DNA of 64,000 nucleotides from contig NZ_CP069338.1 in NCBI RefSeq assembly GCF_016859125.1, positions 310,001-374,000 of the forward strand, written 5' to 3'. Of this stretch, positions 17,785 to 26,067 are shown in pieces. Positions within the stretch are counted from its first letter, which is position 1. Each line of letters opens with the position of its first letter. This stretch comes from Archangium violaceum (lineage in GTDB: Bacteria; Myxococcota; Myxococcia; Myxococcales; Myxococcaceae). Both the position numbers and the translations under genes were made by a program. The notes under the pieces are model-generated. The model did no database searches, was not told where the DNA came from, and was given only the letters and a program-made list of their open reading frames with translations.

Positions 17785-18360
17785 GTGTCCTTCCACAAAC
17801 GAATGTCTCTCGTTGCCTCTTCGTGCATCTTCGCCCTGTCCATCGTCGGCTGTAACGCGGGTCCCGAGGTGTCGGAAGGCGAACCGGCCGAGGAGCGGAT
17901 GGGCGTCGAGCAGCAGGAGGTGTGCTCGCGCCCCGCGGATTACCCCTGGGAAGAGCCCGACTCCGCCAACGTCAAGAAGGCGCTCACGGTGGCCCGAGAT
18001 CAGATCTGCAAGCCCTTCGTCGTTGGGGGCTCGGGTCCGGACGGGTTCGACAGCGTCGGTCTGCCCTACTTCGCCTACAGTCAGGCGGGCTTCAATGTGT
18101 CTCGTGTGAGCGTGTCGAACCTCGGCACCTGGGGCCGCACCGTGAGCTTCGCGGAGCGTCGCCCGGGTGACCTCATCATCTATCGCGCCTGCGCCGCGGG
18201 GAACATCGCGCACGTGTCGATCTACATGGGCCGCGACAAGAACACGGGCGCCCCGCAGGAGGTGGAGGCCCACGTCTCGAATGCCAACGTGCGCCTGTTC
18301 GATTCGAGCAACCCATCGCCGTGCCTCTTCGTCAGCTCCGTGGTCCGGGTCCAGGGCTGA
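17785..18360 (+). CDS. NlpC/P60-like lipoprotein lacking the catalytic cysteine
   Basis: 191 residues from a GTG start with AGGAGA 8 bases upstream. The lipobox LSIVGC gives Cys23, so it is a lipoprotein. Residues 60-185 follow the NlpC/P60 plan: FVVGGSGPDGFDSVGLPYFA, then RRPGDLIIY, then IAHVSIYMG (His143). In active peptidases the first motif reads D-C-S-G; here it is D-S-V-G, so Ser90 occupies the nucleophile position. The protein may bind rather than cut peptidoglycan peptides, or use another nucleophile. The C-terminal half has three further Cys residues at most. It lies 103 bp upstream of the double-glycine peptide gene, on the same strand. Confidence 0.72.
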   Translation: MSFHKRMSLVASSCIFALSIVGCNAGPEVSEGEPAEERMGVEQQEVCSRPADYPWEEPDSANVKKALTVARDQICKPFVVGGSGPDGFDSVGLPYFAYSQAGFNVSRVSVSNLGTWGRTVSFAERRPGDLIIYRACAAGNIAHVSIYMGRDKNTGAPQEVEAHVSNANVRLFDSSNPSPCLFVSSVVRVQG

Positions 18361-18463
18361 ATCCGCTTCTTCCTCGCTTCCGGGACTCGATAGGATGTTC
18401 CAGGGCCGTATCGCCCGGCCGGAATGAATCCGGTCTCGCAGTTCCTCTCCCCCCGGAGGCATC

Positions 18464-18628
18464 GTGAAGAACGAGAAGAACGAGAAGAAGACCAAGGCCA
18501 TCAAGGAGCTGTTCATCCAGGACCTCGCCCGCCTCCAGGGTGGCCGCGGCTACACCCCGGCCGAGAACGTGAAGGCGACCAGCACCCTCGCCTGTGGCGA
18601 GGAGCCGGGCGGCTGCGACCCGCTGTAG
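18464..18628 (+). CDS. candidate double-glycine-leader precursor peptide (54 aa)
   Basis: The GTG at 18464 follows CGGAGG by 5 bases and opens a 54-codon gene ending TAG. Residues 1-27 form a Lys/Glu-rich leader ending LFIQDLARLQGG. Counted back from the cleavage point it has Gly at -1 and -2, Leu at -4 and -7, Asp at -8 and Leu at -12, the canonical consensus for C39-processed leaders. The predicted product is 27 residues starting RGYTPAEN and ending GEEPGGCDPL, acidic, with two Cys (positions 17 and 24) and a second Gly-Gly near its end. A C39-peptidase ABC exporter begins 64 bp downstream. I infer a secreted bacteriocin, signal or RiPP. The peptide sequence is not one I recognise. Confidence 0.75.
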   Translation: MKNEKNEKKTKAIKELFIQDLARLQGGRGYTPAENVKATSTLACGEEPGGCDPL

Positions 18629-18652
18629 TCGCGGACGTCTCCCGCTGTACCA

Positions 18653-18676
18653 GGGCGGGGCCTTCGGGCCTCGCCC
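18653..18676 (+). terminator. UUCG-capped hairpin between peptide and exporter genes
   Basis: GGGCGGGGCC (18653-18662) and GGCCTCGCCC (18667-18676) form a 10-bp stem with one G-U pair, closed by the very stable C(UUCG)G tetraloop. It begins 24 bases after the peptide stop codon and ends 16 bases before the exporter start. There is no T-tract. Such hairpins between precursor and transporter genes usually act as partial terminators or mRNA stabilisers, so the peptide is made in excess. Confidence 0.65.
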
Positions 18677-18692
18677 GTGATAACCCCGAGGC

Positions 18693-20903
18693 GTGTCTCC
18701 CCTCTCCCGCATCACCGCCGCCTGGCGGCGCTACCCCATCCGACGCCAGCTCGAGGAGGCCGATTGCGGCCCCGCATGCCTGGAGATGATCGCCGCCTGG
18801 CACGGTGTCCGTCATCCGCCCGAGCTGCTGCGGGAACTGGCGCACGTACGGGCCGGGGGGACCTCGCTGCTCGACCTGCTCAACGTGGCGCGGCAACTGG
18901 GCTGGAACGCGCGCGGCGTACAGGTGGAGGACCCCGGCGAGTTGGAGGACGAGGAAGGCCGCGCGCTGCTGCCCGCCCTCGCGCACTGGAACGAGGACCA
19001 TTTCGTCGTCCTGTATGAGGTGAACGCGCGCGAGGCCGTGGTGGGAGACCCCGCCGCCGGGCTGCGGCGCGTGCCTCGTGAGCGGCTGGGCGAGCACTGG
19101 AAGGGTATCCTGCTGCTGCTCGAGCCCACCGAGGCGGTGTTCCGCCCGGCACCACCAGGAAGGGACGTGCGCCGTCCGTCCCCCTTGCGACGCTTCGCCC
19201 GGGGACTGCTGCGCTACCGGGCACTGCTGGCGCAGGCGCTGCTGGCCACGGTGCTGCTGCAAGGGCTGGCGCTCGCGCAGCCCTTCCTCCTGCAGCGGCT
19301 GGTGGACCGGGCGGTGGCGGGGAGGCAGGTGTCGCTGCTGGGGAGCATTGGTGTGGCGCTCGCGGGGGTGCTCGTCACGCAGGCCGTGGCGACGGTGGCC
19401 CGGGGTGCGGCGCTCTTCTGGCTGTCGGGGCGCTATTCGACGCTGCTGCTGACGCGCTTCTGGGAGCGGCTCCTGACGCTGCCGCTGTCCTTCTTCGCCC
19501 GACGTCACCGGGGAGACCTGCTGCGGAGGCTGGGGGACCACCAGCGCATCCGCCGCGTACTGCAGGGCACGTCGGCCTCGGTGCTGTTGGATGGGTTGAT
19601 GCTGGTGGGTTACGGGGCGCTGCTGCTGCGCTATGGCACGGGCATCTTCGTCATCTTCCTCGTGAGCACCGCGACCTACGTGGGGTGGACCCTGTGGGTG
19701 CTACCGCGGCGCACCGAGCTGGACACCGAGCGCTTCCGGGTCGGCGCCGAGGCCAACCGGTTGGAGATGCAGATGCTCTCGGGCATCCAGACGCTCAAGG
19801 CGTGCGGCGCCGAGCGGCAGTTGCGTACCGCCTGGGAGCGGCTCCAGGCCCGCGACCTGGAGGCCAGCCACCGGCTGTGGCGGCTGGACACCCTGCACCA
19901 GGCCGGCACCCTCTTCGTGGGACAGGCCATGTTCGCGGGCATCCTGCTGTACGAGGCCTGGCTGGTGATCTCCGGAGCGCTGACGCTCGGGCAGATGGTG
20001 GCCACCACGGCGGTGCTCGGACTGGTGCTCGCGCCGCTGCAGAACCTCGTCTCCTTCGTGAGGGACCTGCAGGAGGTGGGGCTCTCGCTGCGCCGGGTGG
20101 ACGTCGTGCACGAGGTGGAGCCCGAGCCGCTCGGGGACGAGGAGCGCGCCCCACCCGCCCTGGGGCGTGCGCCGGAGATCCGGCTGGAGCACGTGACGTT
20201 CCGCTATGGCGCCCCCCACGAGCCGCCCACGCTGGAGGATGTGAGCTTCACGATCCCCGCGGGGAAGATGACCGCCATCGTGGGGCGCTCCGGGGCGGGG
20301 AAGAGCACGCTCGCCCATCTCCTGTCCGGCCTCTACCGCCCCCAGGCGGGTCGCATCCTCTATGACGGCCGGCCCCTGGAGGAATTCCCGCTCGCGGGCC
20401 TGCGCCGCTCGGTGGCCTATGTCTTCCAGAAGACAGACGTCTTCGATGGCACGCTCGCGGAGAACATCGCGCTCGGGGACCCGGAGCCGGATCGGCAGCG
20501 GGTGCTCCACGCGGCGCACACGGCCAGCCTGGGAGATCTGCTCGGACTGCCTCGTGGGTTGGAGACACGCATCGGCGAGGCGGGCGTCCGGCTGTCCGGG
20601 GGCGAGGAGCAGCGGCTGCAGCTCGCGCGTGCCCTCTATCGGGAGCCGCGCGTGCTCTTCCTCGACGAGGCGACGAGCCACCTGGATGCCTCCACCGAGC
20701 GGGCCATCACCGAGTCGCTCCAGCGCGAGGCCGCCGGAAGGACATTGGTGGTGGTGGCCCACAGGCTCTCCACCGTGCGCCGGGCGGACCACATCGTGGT
20801 GCTGGAGCGCGGGCGCGTGGTGGAGCAGGGCTCCCACGCGGAGCTGCTGGCCCTCGAGGGCGGCCATTACCGGCGGCTCGTCGAGGATCAGCTGGAAGGC
20901 TGA
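18693..20903 (+). CDS. peptidase-containing ABC transporter (C39 peptidase, membrane and ATPase domains)
   Basis: 736 residues with the full PCAT order. An N-terminal C39 cysteine peptidase spans about 1-135 (EEADCGPACLEMIAAWHGV with Cys25, EDHFVVLY with His103, GDP with Asp119). A six-helix membrane domain spans about 165-450. The ATPase follows: Walker A VGRSGAGKST near 530, signature LSGGEEQR near 634, Walker B VLFLDEATSHLD near 654, and H-loop VVAHRLST near 688. It cleaves leaders after Gly-Gly and exports the product through the inner membrane. The peptide gene just upstream is the obvious substrate. Start is GTG at 18693 with a weak GAGG. No HlyD-type adaptor is adjacent, so the route across the outer membrane is open. 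Confidence 0.92.
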   Translation: MSPLSRITAAWRRYPIRRQLEEADCGPACLEMIAAWHGVRHPPELLRELAHVRAGGTSLLDLLNVARQLGWNARGVQVEDPGELEDEEGRALLPALAHWNEDHFVVLYEVNAREAVVGDPAAGLRRVPRERLGEHWKGILLLLEPTEAVFRPAPPGRDVRRPSPLRRFARGLLRYRALLAQALLATVLLQGLALAQPFLLQRLVDRAVAGRQVSLLGSIGVALAGVLVTQAVATVARGAALFWLSGRYSTLLLTRFWERLLTLPLSFFARRHRGDLLRRLGDHQRIRRVLQGTSASVLLDGLMLVGYGALLLRYGTGIFVIFLVSTATYVGWTLWVLPRRTELDTERFRVGAEANRLEMQMLSGIQTLKACGAERQLRTAWERLQARDLEASHRLWRLDTLHQAGTLFVGQAMFAGILLYEAWLVISGALTLGQMVATTAVLGLVLAPLQNLVSFVRDLQEVGLSLRRVDVVHEVEPEPLGDEERAPPALGRAPEIRLEHVTFRYGAPHEPPTLEDVSFTIPAGKMTAIVGRSGAGKSTLAHLLSGLYRPQAGRILYDGRPLEEFPLAGLRRSVAYVFQKTDVFDGTLAENIALGDPEPDRQRVLHAAHTASLGDLLGLPRGLETRIGEAGVRLSGGEEQRLQLARALYREPRVLFLDEATSHLDASTERAITESLQREAAGRTLVVVAHRLSTVRRADHIVVLERGRVVEQGSHAELLALEGGHYRRLVEDQLEG

Positions 20904-21007
20904 ACCCCTACATCCTATTGTAAGCAGGAGAACGAAGCCCTCATCCCCAAGGGCAAACACCTCGGGAATTCCTGCTCATCCAGGGCCAACGCATCATCAA
21001 GCGTGTT

Positions 21008-21027
21008 GACACGTCAAAGACACGTCA
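21008..21027. repeat. tandem GACACGTCA repeat in the exporter / flavoprotein gap
   Basis: GACACGTCA occurs at 21008-21016 and again at 21019-21027, an 11-bp period. The first copy overlaps TTGACA, a possible -35 element at 21006-21011, but no good -10 follows at 17 bp. A near copy, GACATGTCAAAGACA, lies at 22478-22492 just after the flavoprotein gene. The rest of the 290-bp gap (20904-21194) holds only a weak GCCCT/AGGGC hairpin (20937-20954) after the exporter and nothing else recognisable. Confidence 0.4.
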
Positions 21028-21194
21028 GCACACTCGATTTCCTCACGTTTCCTGGTATCCCCCGTGACAGGCCTCCCTTTCGAATAGGGAGAGCGTCCAG
21101 GCTGGCGCGGCATCTACACGCCTTCGAGGAATCCCGGGGGAACCACGGAGCGGATGAAGGCGGGCCCCCGGGCCAGCCAACAGGGGGGAGTACC

Positions 21195-21365
21195 ATGCCG
21201 AGAATCACCGGACTCGCACGAGCCGTGCGAGCGCTCGCCATTTGCGCGGAGCGGCTACCCATGACGGGCCTCGCCGCGGGCATCACCTACGAAAAGCCGT
21301 CAAAGACACTCGGCATCCGCACACCCGGCGTGGCACCCCACTCCGCTCCAACCACGGAGCGCTGA
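21195..21365 (+). CDS. small 56-residue protein, possible peptide substrate of the adjoining flavoprotein
   Basis: An ATG at 21195 preceded by GGGGGGAG opens 56 codons. The TGA ends directly against the ATG of the flavoprotein gene, so the two are very likely translationally coupled. The peptide begins MPRITGLARAVRALAICAER, has LPMTGLAAG in the middle and a Pro/Thr-rich end (IRTPGVAPHSAPTTER). LAAG could serve as a Gly-type C39 cleavage site (Leu at -4, Met at -7), but this is weaker than in the 54-residue peptide. It has one Cys, one Tyr and no Trp. I do not recognise it. The frame is open upstream to 21003, but the strong ribosome-binding site fixes this start. Confidence 0.5.
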   Translation: MPRITGLARAVRALAICAERLPMTGLAAGITYEKPSKTLGIRTPGVAPHSAPTTER

Positions 21366-22475
21366 ATGAGCTCCACACACCAGTACGCCGTCATCGTGGT
21401 CGGGGGCGGCGTGGCGGGGACGACCACCGCACTCTCCCTGGCCCGGGAAGGCATTCCGGTCTGTGTCCTCGAGCGGACGCAATACAACCAGTGGCGGCCC
21501 GGGGAGACGCTCTCCCCACTGGCTCACGCGGAGCTGCTGCGCCTCGGCGTGCCCCTGCCGGAATCCGGTGAGGACTTCATTCCCTCGCACGGCATCGAGG
21601 CGGCCTGGGGCTCCGAGCATCCCCAGTTCCACTCATTCATGACCAACCCCTACGGGGGAGGCTGGCACATGGACCGGCAACGCTTCGACGCGCTGCTGGC
21701 CTGGCACGCGGAGGAGCACCAGGTCCCCATCCTGCGGCTCACCTCCGCCGTGCACGTCGAGCGAGGCCCGGGCTCGTGGCACGTCCACGCCAGCTCGCCT
21801 TCCGGGGAGTTGGCGCTCACCTGCGAGCTGGTGGTGGACGCGACGGGGCGGGCCTCGTCCATCGCGCGGCAGTGCGGCGTGCGGAGGAACAAGGTGGACG
21901 CGTTGTGCAGCGTGTCCGTCGTCCTCGCGCAGCCAGCGGGCATGGAGCAGACGCTGCTCGTCGAGTCCACCCCGCTGGGCTGGTGGTACACCGCGCCATT
22001 GCCCGGCCAGCGGGTCATCGTCTCGCTCCTCAGCGATGCCGATCTGCTCGCACTCGCCGGTGCGCTCCGGCCCTCCGGGTGGCGCGAGCTGCTCTCCGCC
22101 ACGCGATACATCCGGGAGCGCGTGGGCACGCCGCCGGAAGAGCTCCGGCTCCACGTCCGTCCGTGCGAGACCAGCTCCCTCGAGCACTCTGGTGGGGAGC
22201 GCTGGCTGGCTGTCGGAGATGCCGCGTCGGGGCTCGACCCCCTGTCGTCGGGCGGCATCCTCGAGGCACTCCGCTCCGCACGCAGGGCCGCCGAGGCCCT
22301 CGGCGCGACCCTGGGAGGAGACGGCACGGCCCCCCTACATTACGCGGAGGCCCAGGCCTCCGAGTTCGCGCGGTACCTGGAGGCACGCCTGGGCCACTAC
22401 GCCATCGAGCGGCGCTGGCCGGACGAGCCCTTCTGGCGGCGGCGGATGGAGGAGCCCACCGCCACCGCGGCCTGA
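21366..22475 (+). CDS. FAD-dependent oxidoreductase, LodB/GoxB- or halogenase-like
   Basis: 369 residues. The FAD-binding GGGVAG motif is at residues 13-18, after the first strand YAVIVV. RPGETLSPLAHAELL, NPYGGGWHMDRQRFDALL and VDATGRASSIA follow, then the second FAD motif VGDAASGLDPLSSGGILEAL near residues 280-300. This combination is typical of the flavoproteins annotated as tryptophan-halogenase-like or glycine-oxidase-maturase (LodB/GoxB) proteins, some of which hydroxylate a Trp in a partner protein to build a quinone cofactor. No LodA-type oxidase lies in the window. It is coupled to the 56-residue small ORF and lies downstream of the exporter, so a peptide-tailoring role is possible but unproven. 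Confidence 0.72.
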   Translation: MSSTHQYAVIVVGGGVAGTTTALSLAREGIPVCVLERTQYNQWRPGETLSPLAHAELLRLGVPLPESGEDFIPSHGIEAAWGSEHPQFHSFMTNPYGGGWHMDRQRFDALLAWHAEEHQVPILRLTSAVHVERGPGSWHVHASSPSGELALTCELVVDATGRASSIARQCGVRRNKVDALCSVSVVLAQPAGMEQTLLVESTPLGWWYTAPLPGQRVIVSLLSDADLLALAGALRPSGWRELLSATRYIRERVGTPPEELRLHVRPCETSSLEHSGGERWLAVGDAASGLDPLSSGGILEALRSARRAAEALGATLGGDGTAPLHYAEAQASEFARYLEARLGHYAIERRWPDEPFWRRRMEEPTATAA

Positions 22476-22518
22476 ACGACATGTCAAAGACAAACCTCGA
22501 AGACAGAGGCCCGGTCCA

Positions 22519-23276
22519 TCAGGACTTCAGCTTGTACCCCGTCTTGAAGATCCACCACACGCCGACGAGGCACAGGGAGAGGAACCCCAGGGTCATGCCG
22601 ACGCTGACGACCACGTTGACGTCGGAGGCGCCGTAGAAGCTCCAGCGAAAGCCGCTGACCAGGTACACCACCGGGTTGAACAGGGTGACCTTCTGCCAGA
22701 GCGGCGGCAGCATGTTGATCGAGTAGAAGGCGCCGCCGAGGAAGGTCAGCGGGGTGACGACGAGCAGCGGGATGACCTGCAGCTTCTCGAAGCCGTCCGC
22801 CCAGACGCCGATGATGAAGCCAAACATGCTGAAGGTCACCGCGGTCAGCACCAGGAAGAGCACCATCCACAGCGGATGCTGGATTTCATAGGGCACGAAC
22901 ACCCGGGCCGTCAGGAGGATCAGCACGCCCAGCATCACCGACTTGGTGGCCGCGGCGCCGACGTAGCCAATCACCACCTCGACGTAGGACACCGGCGCGG
23001 ACAACACCTCGTAGATCGTGCCCGACCACCTCGGCATGTAGATGCCGAACGAGGCGTTGGAGATGCTCTCGTTGAGCAGCGAGAGCATCAGCAGGCCGGG
23101 GACGATGAAGGCCCCGTAGCTGACACCATCGATCTGCCCCATGCGCGAGCCGATCGCCGAGCCGAACACCACGAAGTACAGCGACGTGGACAGCACCGGC
23201 GAGGCGATGCTCTGCATCAACGTGCGGAAGGTGCGTGCCATCTCGAACCGGTAGATGGCGCGAATCGCATACAGGT

Positions 23277-23280
<4 letters not shown>
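22519..23280 (-). CDS. ABC-2 type transporter permease, YadH-like
   Basis: 253 residues with six membrane helices. The pattern [20 protein letters not shown], then [20 protein letters not shown], then [19 protein letters not shown] and the late [12 protein letters not shown] segment match the YadH/NodJ group of ABC-2 permeases. It would form the membrane part of an exporter with the ATPase encoded just upstream. The two genes overlap by 4 bp (ATGA), a sign of translational coupling. The substrate is unknown. Its stop faces the flavoprotein gene stop across a 43-bp convergent gap. Confidence 0.9.
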
Positions 23281-24203
<923 letters not shown>

Positions 24204-24396
24204 GCGACACCCTTCAATGAAGGAAATGGGGCGTGACCGTAACAGCTGTCAGGCCACCGTCCCGAGCCGCTCCGCACGCAGCCGGACAATGGGCGCGTCA
24301 AGGGCCTCCACCCAGCCCCCGCTCCCCTGCTCGCCCGGCCTCACACACTCGCCTTGACCAAGGGGGCTTGTACCGGCTCGATGCTTCCTGCTAGGT

Positions 24397-24419
24397 GATA
24401 TTCGCGAATGCGGAATATC
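24397..24419. promoter_or_regulatory. palindrome over the marR start codon, probable MarR operator
   Basis: GATATTC (24397-24403) and GAATATC (24413-24419) are perfect 7-bp arms around a 9-base spacer that contains the ATG of the MarR gene. AT-rich 20-24-bp palindromes are typical MarR operators. A site across the start codon would allow autorepression of the whole efflux operon. Confidence 0.5.
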
Positions 24420-24884
24420 GCCGGGTTTGACGACGCAGCGCGTCGGATGATGGAACTATTGGTGGAGGCGGGCCGGCGCAACTCGCTGAGGGATCCGCTC
24501 GCCCAGCTCACCGAGACGCTGGAGCTCACGCCGCCCCAGCTCCATGGCGTGCTGTGGCTGGGGCTGGACGGTCCGCTCTCCATGGGGGAGCTGGCGCGGC
24601 GGGTGGGCGTCACGGAGAAGACCATCACCGGCATCGTCGACCGGCTCGAGCGCGAGGGGTACGCCCAGAGAGAGAGGGACGCCCTGGACCGACGCGTCGT
24701 CCATGTCCGCCTGACCCCGCGAGGGAGGGAGGCCTCCGATCGCGTCCACGCCCAGGCCCAGGAGAGCCTGGGCCATTTCCTGGGCCTGCTCGAGCCCGAG
24801 GATCGCACGGCGCTGGTGCGCATTTTCGAGAAGCTGGTGGGCCGGCTCTCCGCGCGCCCGGCGCCCCTCCCCGAAACCCCCTGA
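24408..24884 (+). CDS. MarR family transcriptional regulator
   Basis: 158 residues. The winged helix-turn-helix spans about residues 40-110: LTPPQLHGVLWLG, SMGELARRVGVTEKTITGIV, then the wing DALDRRVVHVRLTPRG with its conserved Asp-Arg-Arg. N- and C-terminal helices form the dimer domain. MarR proteins usually repress efflux genes and release DNA on binding a phenolic or oxidised ligand. The gene starts the operon of an RND pump (70 bp to the adaptor gene), which is the obvious target. AGGTGAT lies 8 bases before the ATG. Confidence 0.92.
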   Translation: MRNIAGFDDAARRMMELLVEAGRRNSLRDPLAQLTETLELTPPQLHGVLWLGLDGPLSMGELARRVGVTEKTITGIVDRLEREGYAQRERDALDRRVVHVRLTPRGREASDRVHAQAQESLGHFLGLLEPEDRTALVRIFEKLVGRLSARPAPLPETP

Positions 24885-24954
24885 CCTTTTCGATCCCAAT
24901 CCCCCGAGGCCCCTGGCCCCGAGGACAGAGAGAGCGCAGTTCCTGGAGAACGCG

Positions 24955-26067
24955 ATGAAGAGCACCCTGAGAAAGACCGCCTGCGTGACGATGCTGGCGC
25001 TGGCGGCATGCGGGAAGCCAGCACCCGAGGCGGCCCGGAGCGCGGAGCTGGTGGCGCGTCCCGTGAGCGTCGTCCCGGTGGAGAAGGGGGCGGTGGTGGA
25101 GACGGTGGCGCTCGTGGGCGAGCTGGAGGGGATGGAGGAGGTGCGCGTGTCGCCGGTGATGCCCGAGCGAATCCTCAGCCTGGCGGTGAAGGAGGGCGTC
25201 CGGGTGAAGCAGGGAGACCTGCTGGCCACGCTGCATGGGGATCTGCAATCGGAGAGCCTCAACCAGGCCCAGGCGGCGCTGGAGGCGGCCCGGGCCAACC
25301 GCGACGCGGTGGAGGACAACCTGAAGCGCACGCGGGAGCTGTTGGCGTCGGGCTCGGTGACGAAGGCCCAGCTCGAAGCACTCGAGGCGCAGTACCGGGG
25401 CGCGGATGCCCAGGTGCGCCAGGCGAGCGCCGCGGTGGCACAGGCCTCGGCGCAGCGCAGCCGCACCACCATCCGCAGCCCCATCTCGGGCGTCGTCGCC
25501 GCCGTCCACCTGCGCGAAGGAGACCTGGCGGGTGCGGGCTCTCCCGTCGTCACGGTGGTGAAGTCCGAGCGCCTCAAGGCGGTGCTGCGCGTGCCGGAGC
25601 GCGACTTCCTCCGGGTGCGCGAGGGGATGCCGGTGCGCGTGTCACCGCTGGCCCGGCCCGAGCAGACGGTGGAGGGCCAGGTGTCGCTCAAGGGGCCGGT
25701 GGTGGACCGGACGACGCGCACCGGGCTGGTGGAGGTGCACCTGGACAACAAGGAGGGCCAGCTCGTCGCCGGCTCGGCCATCCGCGCCACCATCGAGCTG
25801 AGCCGCCGGGAGGGCGTAGTGCTCGTGCCAGCCGAGGCGGTGCTGCTGGAGGGCGATACGGAGCGGACGGGACTGGCCACGGCCTTCGTCGCCGATGGCC
25901 AGAAGGCCTCGCGCCGGCAGGTGCGCGTGGGCGTGCGACAGGGGGACCGGATGGAGATCCGCGAGGGACTGGCGGCCGGGGAGCAGCTCATCGTGCAGGG
26001 GGTGCACCTGCTGCGTGACGGCAACCCCATCCTGCTGGCCGGGAACCAGAAGGAGGCGGGCAAGTGA
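24955..26067 (+). CDS. RND efflux periplasmic adaptor subunit (membrane fusion protein)
   Basis: 370 residues. A signal peptide ends with the lipobox MLALAAC (Cys19), so the adaptor is lipid-anchored. It has a barrel-sandwich half (RILSLAVKEGVRVKQGDLLATLHG), a coiled-coil hairpin at about residues 100-160 (SLNQAQAALEAARANRDAVE), the returning lipoyl half (TIRSPISGVVAAVHLREGD), and a beta-barrel and membrane-proximal domain. This is the AcrA/MexA layout. It bridges the inner-membrane pump to an outer-membrane channel. It overlaps the pump gene by 4 bp. No TolC-type channel gene is in the window, so the pump must borrow one. Confidence 0.93.
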   Translation: MKSTLRKTACVTMLALAACGKPAPEAARSAELVARPVSVVPVEKGAVVETVALVGELEGMEEVRVSPVMPERILSLAVKEGVRVKQGDLLATLHGDLQSESLNQAQAALEAARANRDAVEDNLKRTRELLASGSVTKAQLEALEAQYRGADAQVRQASAAVAQASAQRSRTTIRSPISGVVAAVHLREGDLAGAGSPVVTVVKSERLKAVLRVPERDFLRVREGMPVRVSPLARPEQTVEGQVSLKGPVVDRTTRTGLVEVHLDNKEGQLVAGSAIRATIELSRREGVVLVPAEAVLLEGDTERTGLATAFVADGQKASRRQVRVGVRQGDRMEIREGLAAGEQLIVQGVHLLRDGNPILLAGNQKEAGK

